This document shows positions 36,202 through 46,213 of a stretch of DNA of 64,000 nt, one piece after another; positions within the stretch are counted from its first letter, which is position 1; each line of letters opens with the position of its first letter. Where the stretch lies: assembly GCA_038527485.1 (NCBI GenBank), contig JBCBFT010000001.1, positions 121,574 to 185,573 of the forward strand, given 5' to 3'. Source of the stretch: JALEFZ01 sp038527485 (lineage in GTDB: Bacteria; Bacteroidota; Bacteroidia; J057). The position numbers were made by a program, and so were the translations under genes. Under the pieces are notes generated by a model that was not told where the DNA came from, did no database searches, and worked only from the letters and a program-made list of their open reading frames with translations.

Positions 36202-37752
36202 ATGAGTGGAAAAAGAAGCCAAAATTACCGTCGACTGGGAATCATAGCAGGGAGTGTCTTATTGATTTTAGGAATGGGATACTTCACAGGACGGCTGGCA
36301 ACAGTCCTGGAGGTGTTGGAGGCAATCGGCCTTTTCCTCATCTGTATCACCATACTTGTGACGGTACACGAGCTAGGGCATTTCTTGACTGCCAAGATGT
36401 TTGGCATACGGGTAGAAAAATTTTCTATTGGTTTCCCCCCCAAAATTTTGAGTTTCCAAAAAGGAGAGACAGAGTATCAAATCGGTGCTGTGCCGCTGGG
36501 AGGTTATGTAAAGATCGTGGGGATGATCGATGAGTCCCTTGATCGAGAGACCATCAACCGTGAGCGCGCACGTGAACAAGGAGAGCAAACTGCCAGTACG
36601 TCGAAAGCACCCGATTGGGCGCCCAAGCCTTGGGAGTTTCGTGCGAAACCCGTGTGGCAGCGCCTGATTGTGATGACAGGAGGTGTCATTATGAACGTGA
36701 TTCTGGGGATTGCCATTTTCTCGAGTGTGAAATACATCTATGGAGAGGACCGTATCCCCATGTCAGAAGCAGAGAATGGAATCGTCATGCTCTTGGAAGA
36801 CAACTCCTTGGGAGGCATCATTGGTTTCCAGTCAGGAGATAAGCTCGTATCTTTTAAGGGAGAATCTTTCCCTTATTTCAACGACTACTTGCGCACGGGA
36901 CTCTTGTTAGAAGACGAGGCATACTTTGAGGTCATGCGCGACGATCAGCTTGTCCGTTTAAATGTGCCAGGAAATATCCAGAATTACTTCAGCGAGGACT
37001 CGATTGAGAATTACCTGTTTAATTTTTTCCCTGATATCCGAGCCCAACTCATCGTAGGAGACTCTATGGCATTTAAAAATGCAGAAGGTGTGAAAGAGAT
37101 GTTTGTGACACCTGCGAGTGAAGCAGGATTGCAGACAGGGGATGTGGTCATTAGGATCGACTCCACACCGATCAACGTTTTCAGTGAATTGAGGACGGTC
37201 GTAAGTAGCCATCCTGGTCCTTCCACGCAGGTCACGTATGTGAGAGCAGGAGATACGCTGCAAACCGAGGTGGTGCTTTTTCGTCGTAACGGAAGGAATA
37301 TCTTGGGCGTAGAGCCTGATTCCCGTGGGGTCATCAGTCTGGAACGCAAGGATTTTGGTTTATGGGAAGCCATTGTTGCAGGTTCGAGACAAGCATTTGG
37401 GATCGTAGGCTTGAATATAAGAGGATTTAGCAATGCTACGCGTTCAGATGTGAGCTTTTCAAAATCTGTCATGGGACCTTTGCGTATCGGAGAAGCACTG
37501 TTTGAACGGTATCAAGAGGAAGGAATATTTGCTTTGATTAGTATGACAGGCATCCTAAGTATGGTATTGGCTTTTGTCAATATCTTGCCGATTCCTGCAT
37601 TAGATGGAGGACATGTACTTTTTTTACTGATTGAGGGAATTACTAGACGCGAGCCTTCGGTGAAGATAAGGTTGATGGCTCAGCAATTTGGTATGATCTT
37701 CATTTTGGGATTGATGATCTTCATCTTTGCGAATGATATCATCAATTTCTGA
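36202..37752 (+). CDS. rseP: Site-2 protease, RseP family
   Basis: A 516-residue intramembrane zinc protease that cleaves anti-sigma factors and similar membrane proteins. The catalytic HELGH is at residues 56-60 (His56, Glu57, His60) in the first membrane segment, the third zinc ligand region is PIPALDGGHVLF near the C-terminus, and at least one PDZ domain (LTDSTPINVFSELRT-like region) lies between. It is longer than E. coli RseP (about 450), with an insert in the first part. In many Bacteroidota rseP follows dxr; here no dxr is adjacent. It could act on the anti-sigma of the ECF locus elsewhere in this window, but that is inference only. Confidence 0.93.
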   Translation: MSGKRSQNYRRLGIIAGSVLLILGMGYFTGRLATVLEVLEAIGLFLICITILVTVHELGHFLTAKMFGIRVEKFSIGFPPKILSFQKGETEYQIGAVPLGGYVKIVGMIDESLDRETINRERAREQGEQTASTSKAPDWAPKPWEFRAKPVWQRLIVMTGGVIMNVILGIAIFSSVKYIYGEDRIPMSEAENGIVMLLEDNSLGGIIGFQSGDKLVSFKGESFPYFNDYLRTGLLLEDEAYFEVMRDDQLVRLNVPGNIQNYFSEDSIENYLFNFFPDIRAQLIVGDSMAFKNAEGVKEMFVTPASEAGLQTGDVVIRIDSTPINVFSELRTVVSSHPGPSTQVTYVRAGDTLQTEVVLFRRNGRNILGVEPDSRGVISLERKDFGLWEAIVAGSRQAFGIVGLNIRGFSNATRSDVSFSKSVMGPLRIGEALFERYQEEGIFALISMTGILSMVLAFVNILPIPALDGGHVLFLLIEGITRREPSVKIRLMAQQFGMIFILGLMIFIFANDIINF

Positions 37753-37806
37753 TCTGTCCGATGTAGGATTCAAGCTTTTTTAGAAATGTATAACCTTTGA
37801 CATACG

Positions 37807-37840
37807 GGAAGCTCCTTTAACTAGGGCTTCCTCTTTTTTT
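37807..37840 (+). terminator. Terminator after rseP
   Basis: GGAAGCTCCT/AGGGCTTCC hairpin (one bulge), followed by CTTTTTTT. Confidence 0.8.
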
Positions 37841-37946
37841 GCAGAATAATCTCTTTTAATCTTTCATCCTTAAATTTATCGTGACTTCCAGATGCCATTT
37901 TTCTCCCGATTGATATTTACTAATTTGCCCCCCGTCTGGAAAAATT

Positions 37947-39857
37947 ATGAATATGAGAATGAAGTGTTGCTTTGAAAAGTTCTTCTTGCTGTTGGGATGG
38001 AGCTTGCTCAGTATAGGGGGATACGCGCAGGTCGTGCAGGAAGATGCAAATTGGAACTACAGGCCAGGCCAGAAGGCAACCTATGCACCCGTACGGGGAA
38101 ATATATTAGATACACTTACCATTTCAGCTCAGTCACCTTTTTTCGATGATTTTAGTCAAGGATTAAGGGAGCCAGATTCCAGTCTGTGGTATACCCCAAG
38201 TTTCTTTTTTGATGTTCCTCAGATTACGCAAAATATGGCCATCAACCCCCCTACACAGGGTGTGGTGACTTTTGATGGTTTGACGCGCGAAGGGACGCCT
38301 TATGCTACGAATGGCTTGTTTACAGGAGAGACAGATCGGTTGTCCAGCCAGTGTATTGATCTTCGGAGCTACGATGCCAATGATGCTTTGTACCTTTCTT
38401 TCGCTCTGCAAGCACAGGGTAGGGGAGATGCACCCGAAGCAGCAACCGATAGTTTTCTTGTCTTTTTGCGTACCAATGATCCCGACCCAGATAATTTTAT
38501 CAAAGAACTGGCCATTCCAGGAGGAAGTGTACAGCCTTTTGAGCAATACACCATCCAACTGACCAATGCTGGGTATTTTCAGGAATGCTTTCAGATTGTT
38601 TTTCAGACACTGGGTACGCAGTCAGCTGCACTTGATCACTGGCATTTAGATTATGTCAAACTCGCACCTGGACGTACGCCTTCGGATACAGTCTTTCTGG
38701 ATGTCGCTCCTATCCAGCTGACCAGCTCCCCATTTGCTCCTTATACGGCAATCCCGTATTCCTACTACATTGATCAGCCCTGGATGAAGCCCTTCTCTGT
38801 TTCTGTAGGTAACCTGGACGATGACGGTATGGATGTAGAGGTGAACGCAGAACTTTCTGATCCTGTACTTCAGAGTAGCTTTTCTGGTTTTTTTGCGCAG
38901 CAAGCCATCGTCAGTGTAGATGCAAAGCAAGATGTGGATGTACCTTTAGCCGCATTTGATGAGCAGGGCCTTCCAGGAGATGCAGCCTTTGAGTTAGCTT
39001 TCACGACGGTGGCCAACCGAGACAACATTCCTCAAAATAATACCATGACCCATCGATTCCCCATAGATAGCATCTGGGCTTACGACGACGGGGAAGCGGA
39101 TGGAGGATTTGGAATGAATCGTGCAAGGGGATTTGGGGTTGAAGTGAACTTACCAAGACCTGATTCGATCTCTGCGGTTTGGATACACTTCGTCCCCGTG
39201 GTATATGTGAATCCGATCAATGGAGATGTAGACTATCTACAAGACCAAGACTTTCGTCTGACTATATGGGGAGATGCTGATCCCGATTCTATTTTAGCGT
39301 CCCGTTCTCTAAAGGTGAATTATGGCGACGAGCCCAATCATTTTGAGCGATACGCTTTCTTGCAGCCTGTAAAGGTGCCGACAAAATTTTGGGTAGGCGT
39401 GAGGCAGACAAATAATCTTCCCATCAATCTGGGGCTAGATCGTACCTACGACAATCGGAGCTTGATGTACTATGATTCATTAGGTAACTGGACACCTATC
39501 AGTCTGGCGGGTTCCTTTATGATTCGTCCAGAAGTATTTAGTGGAGGTCGGAATACGGTAGCGGATATCGATCCATGGGCTACCATCGCAGGTCCTGCCC
39601 CTCAGTTATATCCCAATCCTGCTTATGATGGGAATATATATCTAGAGGGAGAACATCAGGTATATATCAACTATCAAGGCGAGCTTTGGGATATGGAAGG
39701 CCGACTCGTGTGGAGATTAGATAAATGGGAAACACAGGCCTTGCAGATTCCTGCAGACTTACCTGATGGCTTTTACATATGGCGTCAGAAGTATCAAAAA
39801 AAGGGACAAAAAGCTATGGTTTCTCATCAGAAGTGGATGTTGCAAAGAGGGAATTAA
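37947..39857 (+). CDS. Secreted protein with T9SS type A sorting domain
   Basis: A 636-residue secreted protein. The signal peptide ends near residue 28 (SIGGYAQ), and the C-terminal sorting domain begins near residue 550 with LYPNPAYDGNIYLEG and ends with WMLQRGN. The central part is beta-rich, with a possible jelly-roll near residues 60-260. It is not recognisable as an enzyme. It stands alone with a gap of 77 bp to bshB1 downstream, so co-transcription is possible but not evident. The N-terminal NFYDDFS-like theme is shared by other T9SS proteins of this kind. The function is unknown. Confidence 0.85.
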   Translation: MNMRMKCCFEKFFLLLGWSLLSIGGYAQVVQEDANWNYRPGQKATYAPVRGNILDTLTISAQSPFFDDFSQGLREPDSSLWYTPSFFFDVPQITQNMAINPPTQGVVTFDGLTREGTPYATNGLFTGETDRLSSQCIDLRSYDANDALYLSFALQAQGRGDAPEAATDSFLVFLRTNDPDPDNFIKELAIPGGSVQPFEQYTIQLTNAGYFQECFQIVFQTLGTQSAALDHWHLDYVKLAPGRTPSDTVFLDVAPIQLTSSPFAPYTAIPYSYYIDQPWMKPFSVSVGNLDDDGMDVEVNAELSDPVLQSSFSGFFAQQAIVSVDAKQDVDVPLAAFDEQGLPGDAAFELAFTTVANRDNIPQNNTMTHRFPIDSIWAYDDGEADGGFGMNRARGFGVEVNLPRPDSISAVWIHFVPVVYVNPINGDVDYLQDQDFRLTIWGDADPDSILASRSLKVNYGDEPNHFERYAFLQPVKVPTKFWVGVRQTNNLPINLGLDRTYDNRSLMYYDSLGNWTPISLAGSFMIRPEVFSGGRNTVADIDPWATIAGPAPQLYPNPAYDGNIYLEGEHQVYINYQGELWDMEGRLVWRLDKWETQALQIPADLPDGFYIWRQKYQKKGQKAMVSHQKWMLQRGN

Positions 39858-39934
39858 GGAGAGGGATGGACCAAGGATAAGTGAGTGTAAATGTTTATCC
39901 ATGATTTTTGCAGATATCTGCCTAATTTTCAAGC

Positions 39935-40663
39935 ATGAAATTAGACGTACTTGTATTTTCAGCCCATCCGGATGATGCAGAGTTGGGCGTAGGGGGCACA
40001 GTGATCAAATTGGTCCAACAAGGCAAAAAGGTAGGATTGATCGATCTCACGCGAGGTGAGTTAGGCACGCGCGGGAGTGCCGAGATCCGAGACAAGGAAG
40101 CTCAGGATGCGGGAGAGATCATGGGTGTGCACATACGCGAGAACCTTGCTTTTCGAGATGGATTCTTTATGATTGACGAGGCACATAAGTTGGCCATTAT
40201 CCAAAAGATCCGTCAATACCAGCCCGAGATAGTCATCACAGGCGCACCTGAAGATCGACATCCTGACCACGGACGTGGAAGTAAGTTGGTGCGTGAGGCG
40301 GCTTTCTTGAGTGGGTTGAGAAAAATTGAAACAGTACTAAACGGGGAACCTCAAAAGGAATGGCGTCCCAAACGCTTATTCTTCTACATCCAGGACTGGT
40401 CTCATACACCTGATTTTGTTGTAGACATCACACCCTTTGTAGAGACAAAGAAAGCGGCAATTCTTGCCTATACTTCCCAGTTTTTTGATCCTAAATATCA
40501 GGCGCAGACGGACGAGCCCGAAACTTATATCTCCAATGAAAACTTCTGGCACTTTCAGGAAGGAAGGTGGCGAAACATGGGGCATATGACGGGAGCTGTA
40601 TTTGGCGAGGGCTTCATATCAGAGATCCCCCTACAGGTGGACACGCCGATGGACCTGATTTGA
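39935..40663 (+). CDS. bshB1: Bacillithiol biosynthesis deacetylase BshB1
   Basis: A 242-residue zinc deacetylase that removes the acetyl group of GlcNAc-malate in bacillithiol synthesis. The zinc motif AHPDDAELGVGGT at the N-terminus, the DRHPDHGRG motif in the middle, and SQFFDPKYQA are typical of BshB1. No other bsh gene is in the window. Bacillithiol is a low-molecular-weight thiol made by Bacteroidota and Firmicutes, so this gene is consistent with the peroxide and methionine-repair genes elsewhere in the window. The start is well supported. Confidence 0.93.
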   Translation: MKLDVLVFSAHPDDAELGVGGTVIKLVQQGKKVGLIDLTRGELGTRGSAEIRDKEAQDAGEIMGVHIRENLAFRDGFFMIDEAHKLAIIQKIRQYQPEIVITGAPEDRHPDHGRGSKLVREAAFLSGLRKIETVLNGEPQKEWRPKRLFFYIQDWSHTPDFVVDITPFVETKKAAILAYTSQFFDPKYQAQTDEPETYISNENFWHFQEGRWRNMGHMTGAVFGEGFISEIPLQVDTPMDLI

Positions 40664-40756
40664 TTACCTCTGTAGAGACGGCATTTCATTTATAGCGTCT
40701 ATCTGTGGTCATCCATTTATGACATATTCCAGGTTGAATTAGGAAAAGATATTTAG

Positions 40757-40775
40757 CTTCAGTTACAGACTGAAG
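40757..40775. repeat. Palindromic hairpin, inverted copy of the element at 10854-10872
   Basis: CTTCAGT-TACAG-ACTGAAG, in a 289-bp gene-free region after bshB1. Its reverse complement matches the hairpin at 10854 over 21 bases with one mismatch. Confidence 0.35.
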
Positions 40776-40895
40776 GAGTCCAGTTCTGTGTATAGCAGGA
40801 TGAATCTCAGCACTGAGCGGGGTTCATTGTCCTCAAGGGAAAGTGTCGTGTAGCATGTGGAGTCTAGTCACATGCTCAAAGCTTCAGAAATAAAA

Positions 40896-40923
40896 AAAAG
40901 CCAGGCCCAAAAGCCTGACTTTT
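40896..40923 (-). terminator. Terminator for the leftward beta-helix gene
   Basis: AAAAGCCAGGC/GCCTGACTTTT stem with one mismatch. Read on the minus strand it ends in a run of eight Ts. Confidence 0.75.
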
Positions 40924-40952
40924 CTATTTATTCAAAGTGAGAGAAGCAAAAC

Positions 40953-42686
40953 TTACTCTACTTCTACTTTCATTGTACCGAGGATACCATCCTGCTCTAG
41001 GGTGATGTAGTACATACCTGGAGCTTGAGCTGTGAAGTCTACTTCAGCGTTCAATGTACCTGCGATAGTCGCAACTTCTTTCAGTACGATTCTACGTCCT
41101 GTAGCGTCATAAGCAATAACAGTTACGTTAGCCGCTTTCAAGTTGTTAGCCGTTACCTTGACCAAACCATTGGTTGGGTTAGGATATGCGTTCAATTCAA
41201 AGTCGATACGGTTGTCGTTGGCAACTGTAGTTGGGCTCAAGAAACCGTAAAGGTCAAGTGCAGTCCAGTCAGTCAACCAGTAGTTAGAACCGTTTGTATC
41301 GAAAGCTCCTTTGTACCCTACAGTGGTGAAGAATGTAGAGTCATATACGCCTGCATCAAGATCAGTTGTAGCGATTCCAGCGAATGAGCGTGGGTCTAGG
41401 CTCTGGTTTGCATCTGGAAGACGGCTTACAGAGTCAACGCTTACGAAGTTAGGATTTGCATATACATTGTTTCCAGCAGCGTAGATAGAGTCACCTACAG
41501 CCTTGGCTTCAGCTACAGCATCTGTAGAGTCTGCAATCTGTGCAGGAACATCCATACCGTTTACACGTGTCTTGAAGTTTACGGCAGCTCCGATGAAAGC
41601 GTCATCGCTTGTACCTGTAGCGTTTACGTTCCAGAAGATGTTGTTCTTGAATGCCAATTGTCCTTCGCGTGCACGCTTTACAGTAAATTCAGTTGCTCCG
41701 TCACGAATCTCGATTTCAACACCACGACCGAAGTCAGCGAAGATGTTGTTGTGGAAGAAACCACCAGAATTGTCACGGATACGTAGGGTACGGTTTCCTT
41801 TGTCAGGACCGCGACCGATGAATGTAGCGTTTACGATCTGAGGAGTAGCGAAAGGTGTTCCATCTTCAGGAGAAGTACCACCATCAAATTCACCACCTTC
41901 ACCCCCTGCGTCTACACGCTGGATAGCGAACCAGAACTGTCCTTTTCCACGGAATCCTTGGTCCCAGTCATAAGCGTCATCACCACAGAAAGCAGAGATC
42001 AAGTGGTAGTTGTTTACAGTTCCACCGAACCACTCAAAACCATCATCCTGGTTTGAGAAAACTTCTACAAAGTCAATAGTTGTTCCAGATCCAACACCAC
42101 CAAGTGTCAAACCGTTGATCTCGTTGTCCTGTCCCAAAAGGCTACCACCGTGGCGGATAGAGATATACTTGAGGATACCTGAGTTATCGTCGTTTTGAGT
42201 TCCACCGTATACAGCGCGTGTTTCGAAAGAAGGGATACCTTCGATTTGCTGCTCAACAGGATCTGTGTTAGTTCCAGCAGAACCTAGTACAATGATACCA
42301 CCCCATAGGTTTTGCTCAAATGGCGTAACATCTGTGATAGAGTTCAAGTCTGCATCTTTATCAGAGGTAAAGATGATAGGGTTAGCAGCTGTACCTTCAG
42401 CGATGATGTATCCACCACGTGCTACGATCAAAGCAGAAGCGTCATCTACAGTTGTATCGTTTCCTTGCTGAGATCCAGAAGTAGGATTTTGAAGACCACG
42501 GATAACTGTACCTGCTTCGATAGTCAATGTGTCTCCGTCTTCGACGAATACATATCCATCTAGGTAGTACGCTGTGCCTGAAGCCCATGTAGCGTTTCCA
42601 CCAGTGTTGTTGCGGATGGTGTCAACCTGCGCTGTAGCGCCAAGCGTCACCAGAAGAGCAACGAGAGTAACGTACAAACTTTTCAT
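40953..42686 (-). CDS. Secreted beta-helix-like protein with T9SS sorting domain
   Basis: A 577-residue secreted protein. The signal peptide ends near residue 19 (GATAQ). The N-terminal half resembles the parallel beta-helix class: repeated segments such as GGYIIAEGTAANPIIFTSD, LWGGIIVLG and YISIRHGGSLLG, with many Gly/Asn/Asp residues. The C-terminal type A sorting domain begins with LNAYPNPTNGLVKV and ends IL-GTMKVEVE. It is unusually rich in codons for high-usage tRNAs, suggesting high expression. It stands next to and is transcribed in the same direction as the TonB receptor upstream, but a terminator separates them. Function in carbohydrate or polymer binding is an inference. Confidence 0.88.
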   Translation of the reverse strand: MKSLYVTLVALLVTLGATAQVDTIRNNTGGNATWASGTAYYLDGYVFVEDGDTLTIEAGTVIRGLQNPTSGSQQGNDTTVDDASALIVARGGYIIAEGTAANPIIFTSDKDADLNSITDVTPFEQNLWGGIIVLGSAGTNTDPVEQQIEGIPSFETRAVYGGTQNDDNSGILKYISIRHGGSLLGQDNEINGLTLGGVGSGTTIDFVEVFSNQDDGFEWFGGTVNNYHLISAFCGDDAYDWDQGFRGKGQFWFAIQRVDAGGEGGEFDGGTSPEDGTPFATPQIVNATFIGRGPDKGNRTLRIRDNSGGFFHNNIFADFGRGVEIEIRDGATEFTVKRAREGQLAFKNNIFWNVNATGTSDDAFIGAAVNFKTRVNGMDVPAQIADSTDAVAEAKAVGDSIYAAGNNVYANPNFVSVDSVSRLPDANQSLDPRSFAGIATTDLDAGVYDSTFFTTVGYKGAFDTNGSNYWLTDWTALDLYGFLSPTTVANDNRIDFELNAYPNPTNGLVKVTANNLKAANVTVIAYDATGRRIVLKEVATIAGTLNAEVDFTAQAPGMYYITLEQDGILGTMKVEVE

Positions 42687-42878
42687 AAAAATTGCGTTGA
42701 TTTTGTGGGTAAGGATTTAAAATAAATCTGGCACGAATATAGAGGTATCGTATTAACGGATTATTAAATTACATGAAGGTAGATTAAGAATATGTCAACC
42801 TTTTGTTAGGTAATCATTTGATAATCAATTATGTGTGTTTAAGTAGGGTATACGTGTGATTCTAATATGATACATGAA

Positions 42879-42910
42879 AAAATCCATGCTTCAAGAAAAG
42901 CATGGATTTT
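42879..42910 (-). terminator. Terminator after the TonB-dependent receptor
   Basis: A perfect 13-bp stem AAAATCCATGCTT/AAGCATGGATTTT. On the minus strand it is followed by Ts. It separates the receptor from the downstream beta-helix gene. Confidence 0.85.
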
Positions 42911-42930
42911 AAACTTTATTTAACCTGAAA

Positions 42931-45870
42931 CTATTTTATGCTGTAGGAAAGGCTTAGAGAGAAAGTTCGACCTCTTCTTCCCTGACTACGGAATGGGAAA
43001 GATTGATCTTCAAATGCTCCTTCTTCCAGTCCCATAATCTCTGGTGTAAGTGTTGTTGTAGAGAAATATTCAGGATTGAGGATGTTGTTCGCACGGAGTC
43101 TGATGCTCCAACGCTCCTTGATACGCTTAGACAATGAGAAGTTGAGGAGTCCACGAGGTTGTTCGTAAGCATCCAGTGAGTTGGTGGCACCTGCTGCAAT
43201 CAGACGAGGGCCGAAGATATTGTAGCTCAATGACCCTGTCCATCCTGATATAGGCTCTGTATACAACAACTCCGCGTTTACTGCATAAGGTGATTGAGAG
43301 AACAAGGGGCGCGTATCTGGTAGACCGGGGAAGTTGGCTCGACGCGCATCTAGTTCATCTTGCTCCAACTGCACCTCAGACTGAATCAAGGAGACATTCC
43401 CTCCAACAGAGAGATTCTCTAAGCTTTCATTGATAAATGAAAGATTTTTGCGGAATTCAACCTCTATTCCATATACATTGGCTGTCTCTTGATTCACATA
43501 AGTAAAGGAAGGGTTCTGATTACGTGTGATAATGGTACGCACAATAGGATCTTGGAATACCTTGTAGAATCCTGAAACAGAGATCAATTCATTTAATCCA
43601 AAGAACCACTCCCAACGAAGGTCTACGTTGTCGATGAGTGAACGTACCAAATTAGGGTTCCCTTCCTCTGTGAAATCCCCCAAGTAGTCGATATACTGGA
43701 TCTGAGCAAGCTCGCGGAAGGCAGGTCGCGCCAACGTGCGAGAGTAACCCAGGCGTATGTTCATGTCTTCGGTCGCTGCGTAGATGAAGTTGGCCGAAGG
43801 CAAGATGTCGTTATATACTTGATCTACTGCACGGTTGCCGCGCTCTGTCACAAGCAGTACTTGCGTACTGTACTCATAACGTGCGCCCCCTACAAATTTT
43901 AAACGAGAGGAAATGGGAAGCTCAGCCATAAGATAGGTAGCAATGACGTCTTGCGTACCATCAAACTGGCTCTCAGAAGCTTCTGTCAAACGTTCGTTTA
44001 GGATGATCCCGTACAGGGGTACTTCGACGAGGACAAACTGGCCATCGATTCGCTCGGGAATGGAATCTGTACCAATGATACCAGAGTTTTCATCTATGAA
44101 AAGATCTTCTGGATCTCCATCCCAACCGATACGATCTACTGCTTGTCTCAATTCTTCAGACTCATAGTTGAAGACACGCTGTGTAAATACACGTGTACGC
44201 TGTGTGTAGCTACCTCCTGCTTTGACAAAGCCTGTATTGCCACCTAAATTGAAGTCATACTTGAAATTCAGCTTGGCGTCTGCACTTTGGTCTTGAAGCT
44301 GACGGAAGAAACGCTGCGCAATCAACTGCTCTGACTGGTCAAACTGAAATTCACCTCCATCTGTACGATAGGCAGCTAGACGCTGATCAGGTTGATTCTG
44401 AGAAGAAGTCGTCAATGAACCAATGTAGTCAACTGTTAGTGGCCCGAATACGCTTTCTCCATTCAATTGGAAGACATCTAGCGCACGCTCGTAATAGTTG
44501 ACAGAGATGGAGCGATAGCTCGGAGTGGTATTGGCAGGCTTGATACCGTTTAGGATTCTGCTTTGGCTGTCGCCAGAGTTGTTGTGCAAGTAGTTCAAAG
44601 AGAACTTATGGTTTTTGAACAGCTTCAAGGAGGCCTTGGCCATGGTTCCCCAAAGGACGCTTTGTGAGCCTACGTTTGTACCTAAAGTCAGGTCGTTCTC
44701 AGCACCTAGTGAGCGGTCATTGGGACCAGAGATGGTATAGAATGCGTTACCTCCCTCATTGGTCGCACCAAATGTATTGCGATACGAAAGGCTACCGACA
44801 AGGCCGAGGTCGATGTTTTTGCTGAGGTTGTATTGGTTGCCTAGAGAGATTTGGTAGTTCTGATTGAGGAAAGAGCTTCCTTCTACGGGGTGCAAGGGAA
44901 CTTGAAATGATTTGATGGCTTGATCGAAGATGGTCGCATTATCAAAGTCCGTATTGCTGTTGGTGGAGGTGAGGAAAGAACCTGGTTCCCCGATGATCTC
45001 GGGTACGTCGCGCTTTCCATTGTCATATCCTAGCCAGTCGGTGGAGCTTTTTTCGTCCGATAAGATGTCATTTCTCAGACTTGCATTTGTGTTATAGCCC
45101 AAAGAAGCCGAGATATTGATCGTAGGGCGATCAGGAAAGTCCTTTGTTCTTACGTCGATCAAGCCTCCTGTGAAGCTCCCTGGCAGGTCAGGCGTAAAGT
45201 TCTTATATACCACTACCTGATCGATCAGGTTGGAGGGGAAGATGTCCATCTGCACGGTGTTTCTGTTTGGGTCCAAGCTGGGTAAGTCTGCCCCATTGAG
45301 AAGTGTCTGTGAATAGCGATCGCCCAGACCACGGACATATACGTACTTACCATCTTGTACCGTCACACCCACCACACGCTGCATGGCAGCTGCTACATTG
45401 GCATCCCCTGTTCGCTTGACTAAGTCAAATGTAACCCCGTCTATGGCGTTGACTGATTTTTTCTTTTGTTGGTCAAAGGCTACGGTAGAGGCTCTGTTAC
45501 GTTTGCCAACAATTTCTACAGCAAGTTCTTCATTCGCAGCAGTTTCTTCTATCAAAAGTGTTTCATTGAACACTACTTGACCATCTTCTAGCGTTACATC
45601 ATTGATTGTGTCGCTGATGTATGAGATATAAGAAATAATCAAGCTATAGCTACCTGCAGAAGTCTTGATTGTATATGTTCCTTCAAGGTCAGTGTATGCG
45701 CCTCCTCTTACTTGACCATTGGGATCAACGAGGCGGACAGTAGCTCCTTGTAAGATGTCTCCAGTGGTTCCGTTATTTACCTTTCCACGGATCGTTCCTT
45801 GAGCTTGGACTGTACTGATTCCCCCTATGATAAGCAGGAGAATGAGAAACGGCAATCTTAGATGGTTCAT
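42931..45870 (-). CDS. TonB-dependent receptor with carboxypeptidase-regulatory-like domain
   Basis: A 979-residue outer-membrane receptor. It has a signal peptide (first ~23 residues), then a CarboxypepD-reg-like beta domain (~25-110; TIRGKVNNGTTGDILQGATV), a plug (~135-250; AAMQRVVGVTVQDGKYVYVR) and a barrel of about 700 residues. It ends with a phenylalanine-rich strand (GRTFSLSLSYSIK). It is not a SusC because no SusD partner is next to it and the characteristic SusC motif is missing. It has its own terminator. It is paired by position and orientation with the beta-helix T9SS protein. The substrate is unknown. Confidence 0.93.
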   Translation of the reverse strand: MNHLRLPFLILLLIIGGISTVQAQGTIRGKVNNGTTGDILQGATVRLVDPNGQVRGGAYTDLEGTYTIKTSAGSYSLIISYISYISDTINDVTLEDGQVVFNETLLIEETAANEELAVEIVGKRNRASTVAFDQQKKKSVNAIDGVTFDLVKRTGDANVAAAMQRVVGVTVQDGKYVYVRGLGDRYSQTLLNGADLPSLDPNRNTVQMDIFPSNLIDQVVVYKNFTPDLPGSFTGGLIDVRTKDFPDRPTINISASLGYNTNASLRNDILSDEKSSTDWLGYDNGKRDVPEIIGEPGSFLTSTNSNTDFDNATIFDQAIKSFQVPLHPVEGSSFLNQNYQISLGNQYNLSKNIDLGLVGSLSYRNTFGATNEGGNAFYTISGPNDRSLGAENDLTLGTNVGSQSVLWGTMAKASLKLFKNHKFSLNYLHNNSGDSQSRILNGIKPANTTPSYRSISVNYYERALDVFQLNGESVFGPLTVDYIGSLTTSSQNQPDQRLAAYRTDGGEFQFDQSEQLIAQRFFRQLQDQSADAKLNFKYDFNLGGNTGFVKAGGSYTQRTRVFTQRVFNYESEELRQAVDRIGWDGDPEDLFIDENSGIIGTDSIPERIDGQFVLVEVPLYGIILNERLTEASESQFDGTQDVIATYLMAELPISSRLKFVGGARYEYSTQVLLVTERGNRAVDQVYNDILPSANFIYAATEDMNIRLGYSRTLARPAFRELAQIQYIDYLGDFTEEGNPNLVRSLIDNVDLRWEWFFGLNELISVSGFYKVFQDPIVRTIITRNQNPSFTYVNQETANVYGIEVEFRKNLSFINESLENLSVGGNVSLIQSEVQLEQDELDARRANFPGLPDTRPLFSQSPYAVNAELLYTEPISGWTGSLSYNIFGPRLIAAGATNSLDAYEQPRGLLNFSLSKRIKERWSIRLRANNILNPEYFSTTTLTPEIMGLEEGAFEDQSFPFRSQGRRGRTFSLSLSYSIK

Positions 45871-46213
45871 AAACAGTACTTAGTTATTTTTAGGCTTCTG
45901 TTTGATTTTCACATTGCGCGCAAAACTACACGATCTCTTTGAAGGCATAGGGACCTACATATTATCAGTATGTTATTTATGTTAGATGAGTGTTAGGGAA
46001 ATGTAATGGGATGCACTCAAATAGGGTAGAAAAGTACTCTGAGCGCGAATAGGAGAGGGGAGATGAAAAATAAATAGGGGAGACTTTTTAGCTAATAAAT
46101 CCTGAATTTTGGCGACTCAATCCTCTTTTTTCTGGTTTTTGCTCTTTCACGAACTATCTAGGCTCGATTTCTGTAGTTATAAACTCGTCGAACATTCAAC
46201 CTTGTTCGTTCTT
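45871..46213. other. 343-bp divergent intergenic region
   Basis: Between the TonB receptor (leftward) and the small secreted coiled-coil protein (rightward). It contains a good -7 box on the minus strand (45921-45928). No RNA gene was seen. Confidence 0.5.
45921..45928 (-). promoter_or_regulatory. Candidate -7 box of the TonB receptor (TAGTTTTG)
   Basis: TAGTTTTGCGCG on the minus strand fits the consensus, 51 bp before the receptor start codon. Confidence 0.5.

Noticed and set aside
36105..36533. 142-residue open frame before rseP
   Set aside because: It overlaps the start of rseP in another frame and has no family pattern; rseP is a certain gene.
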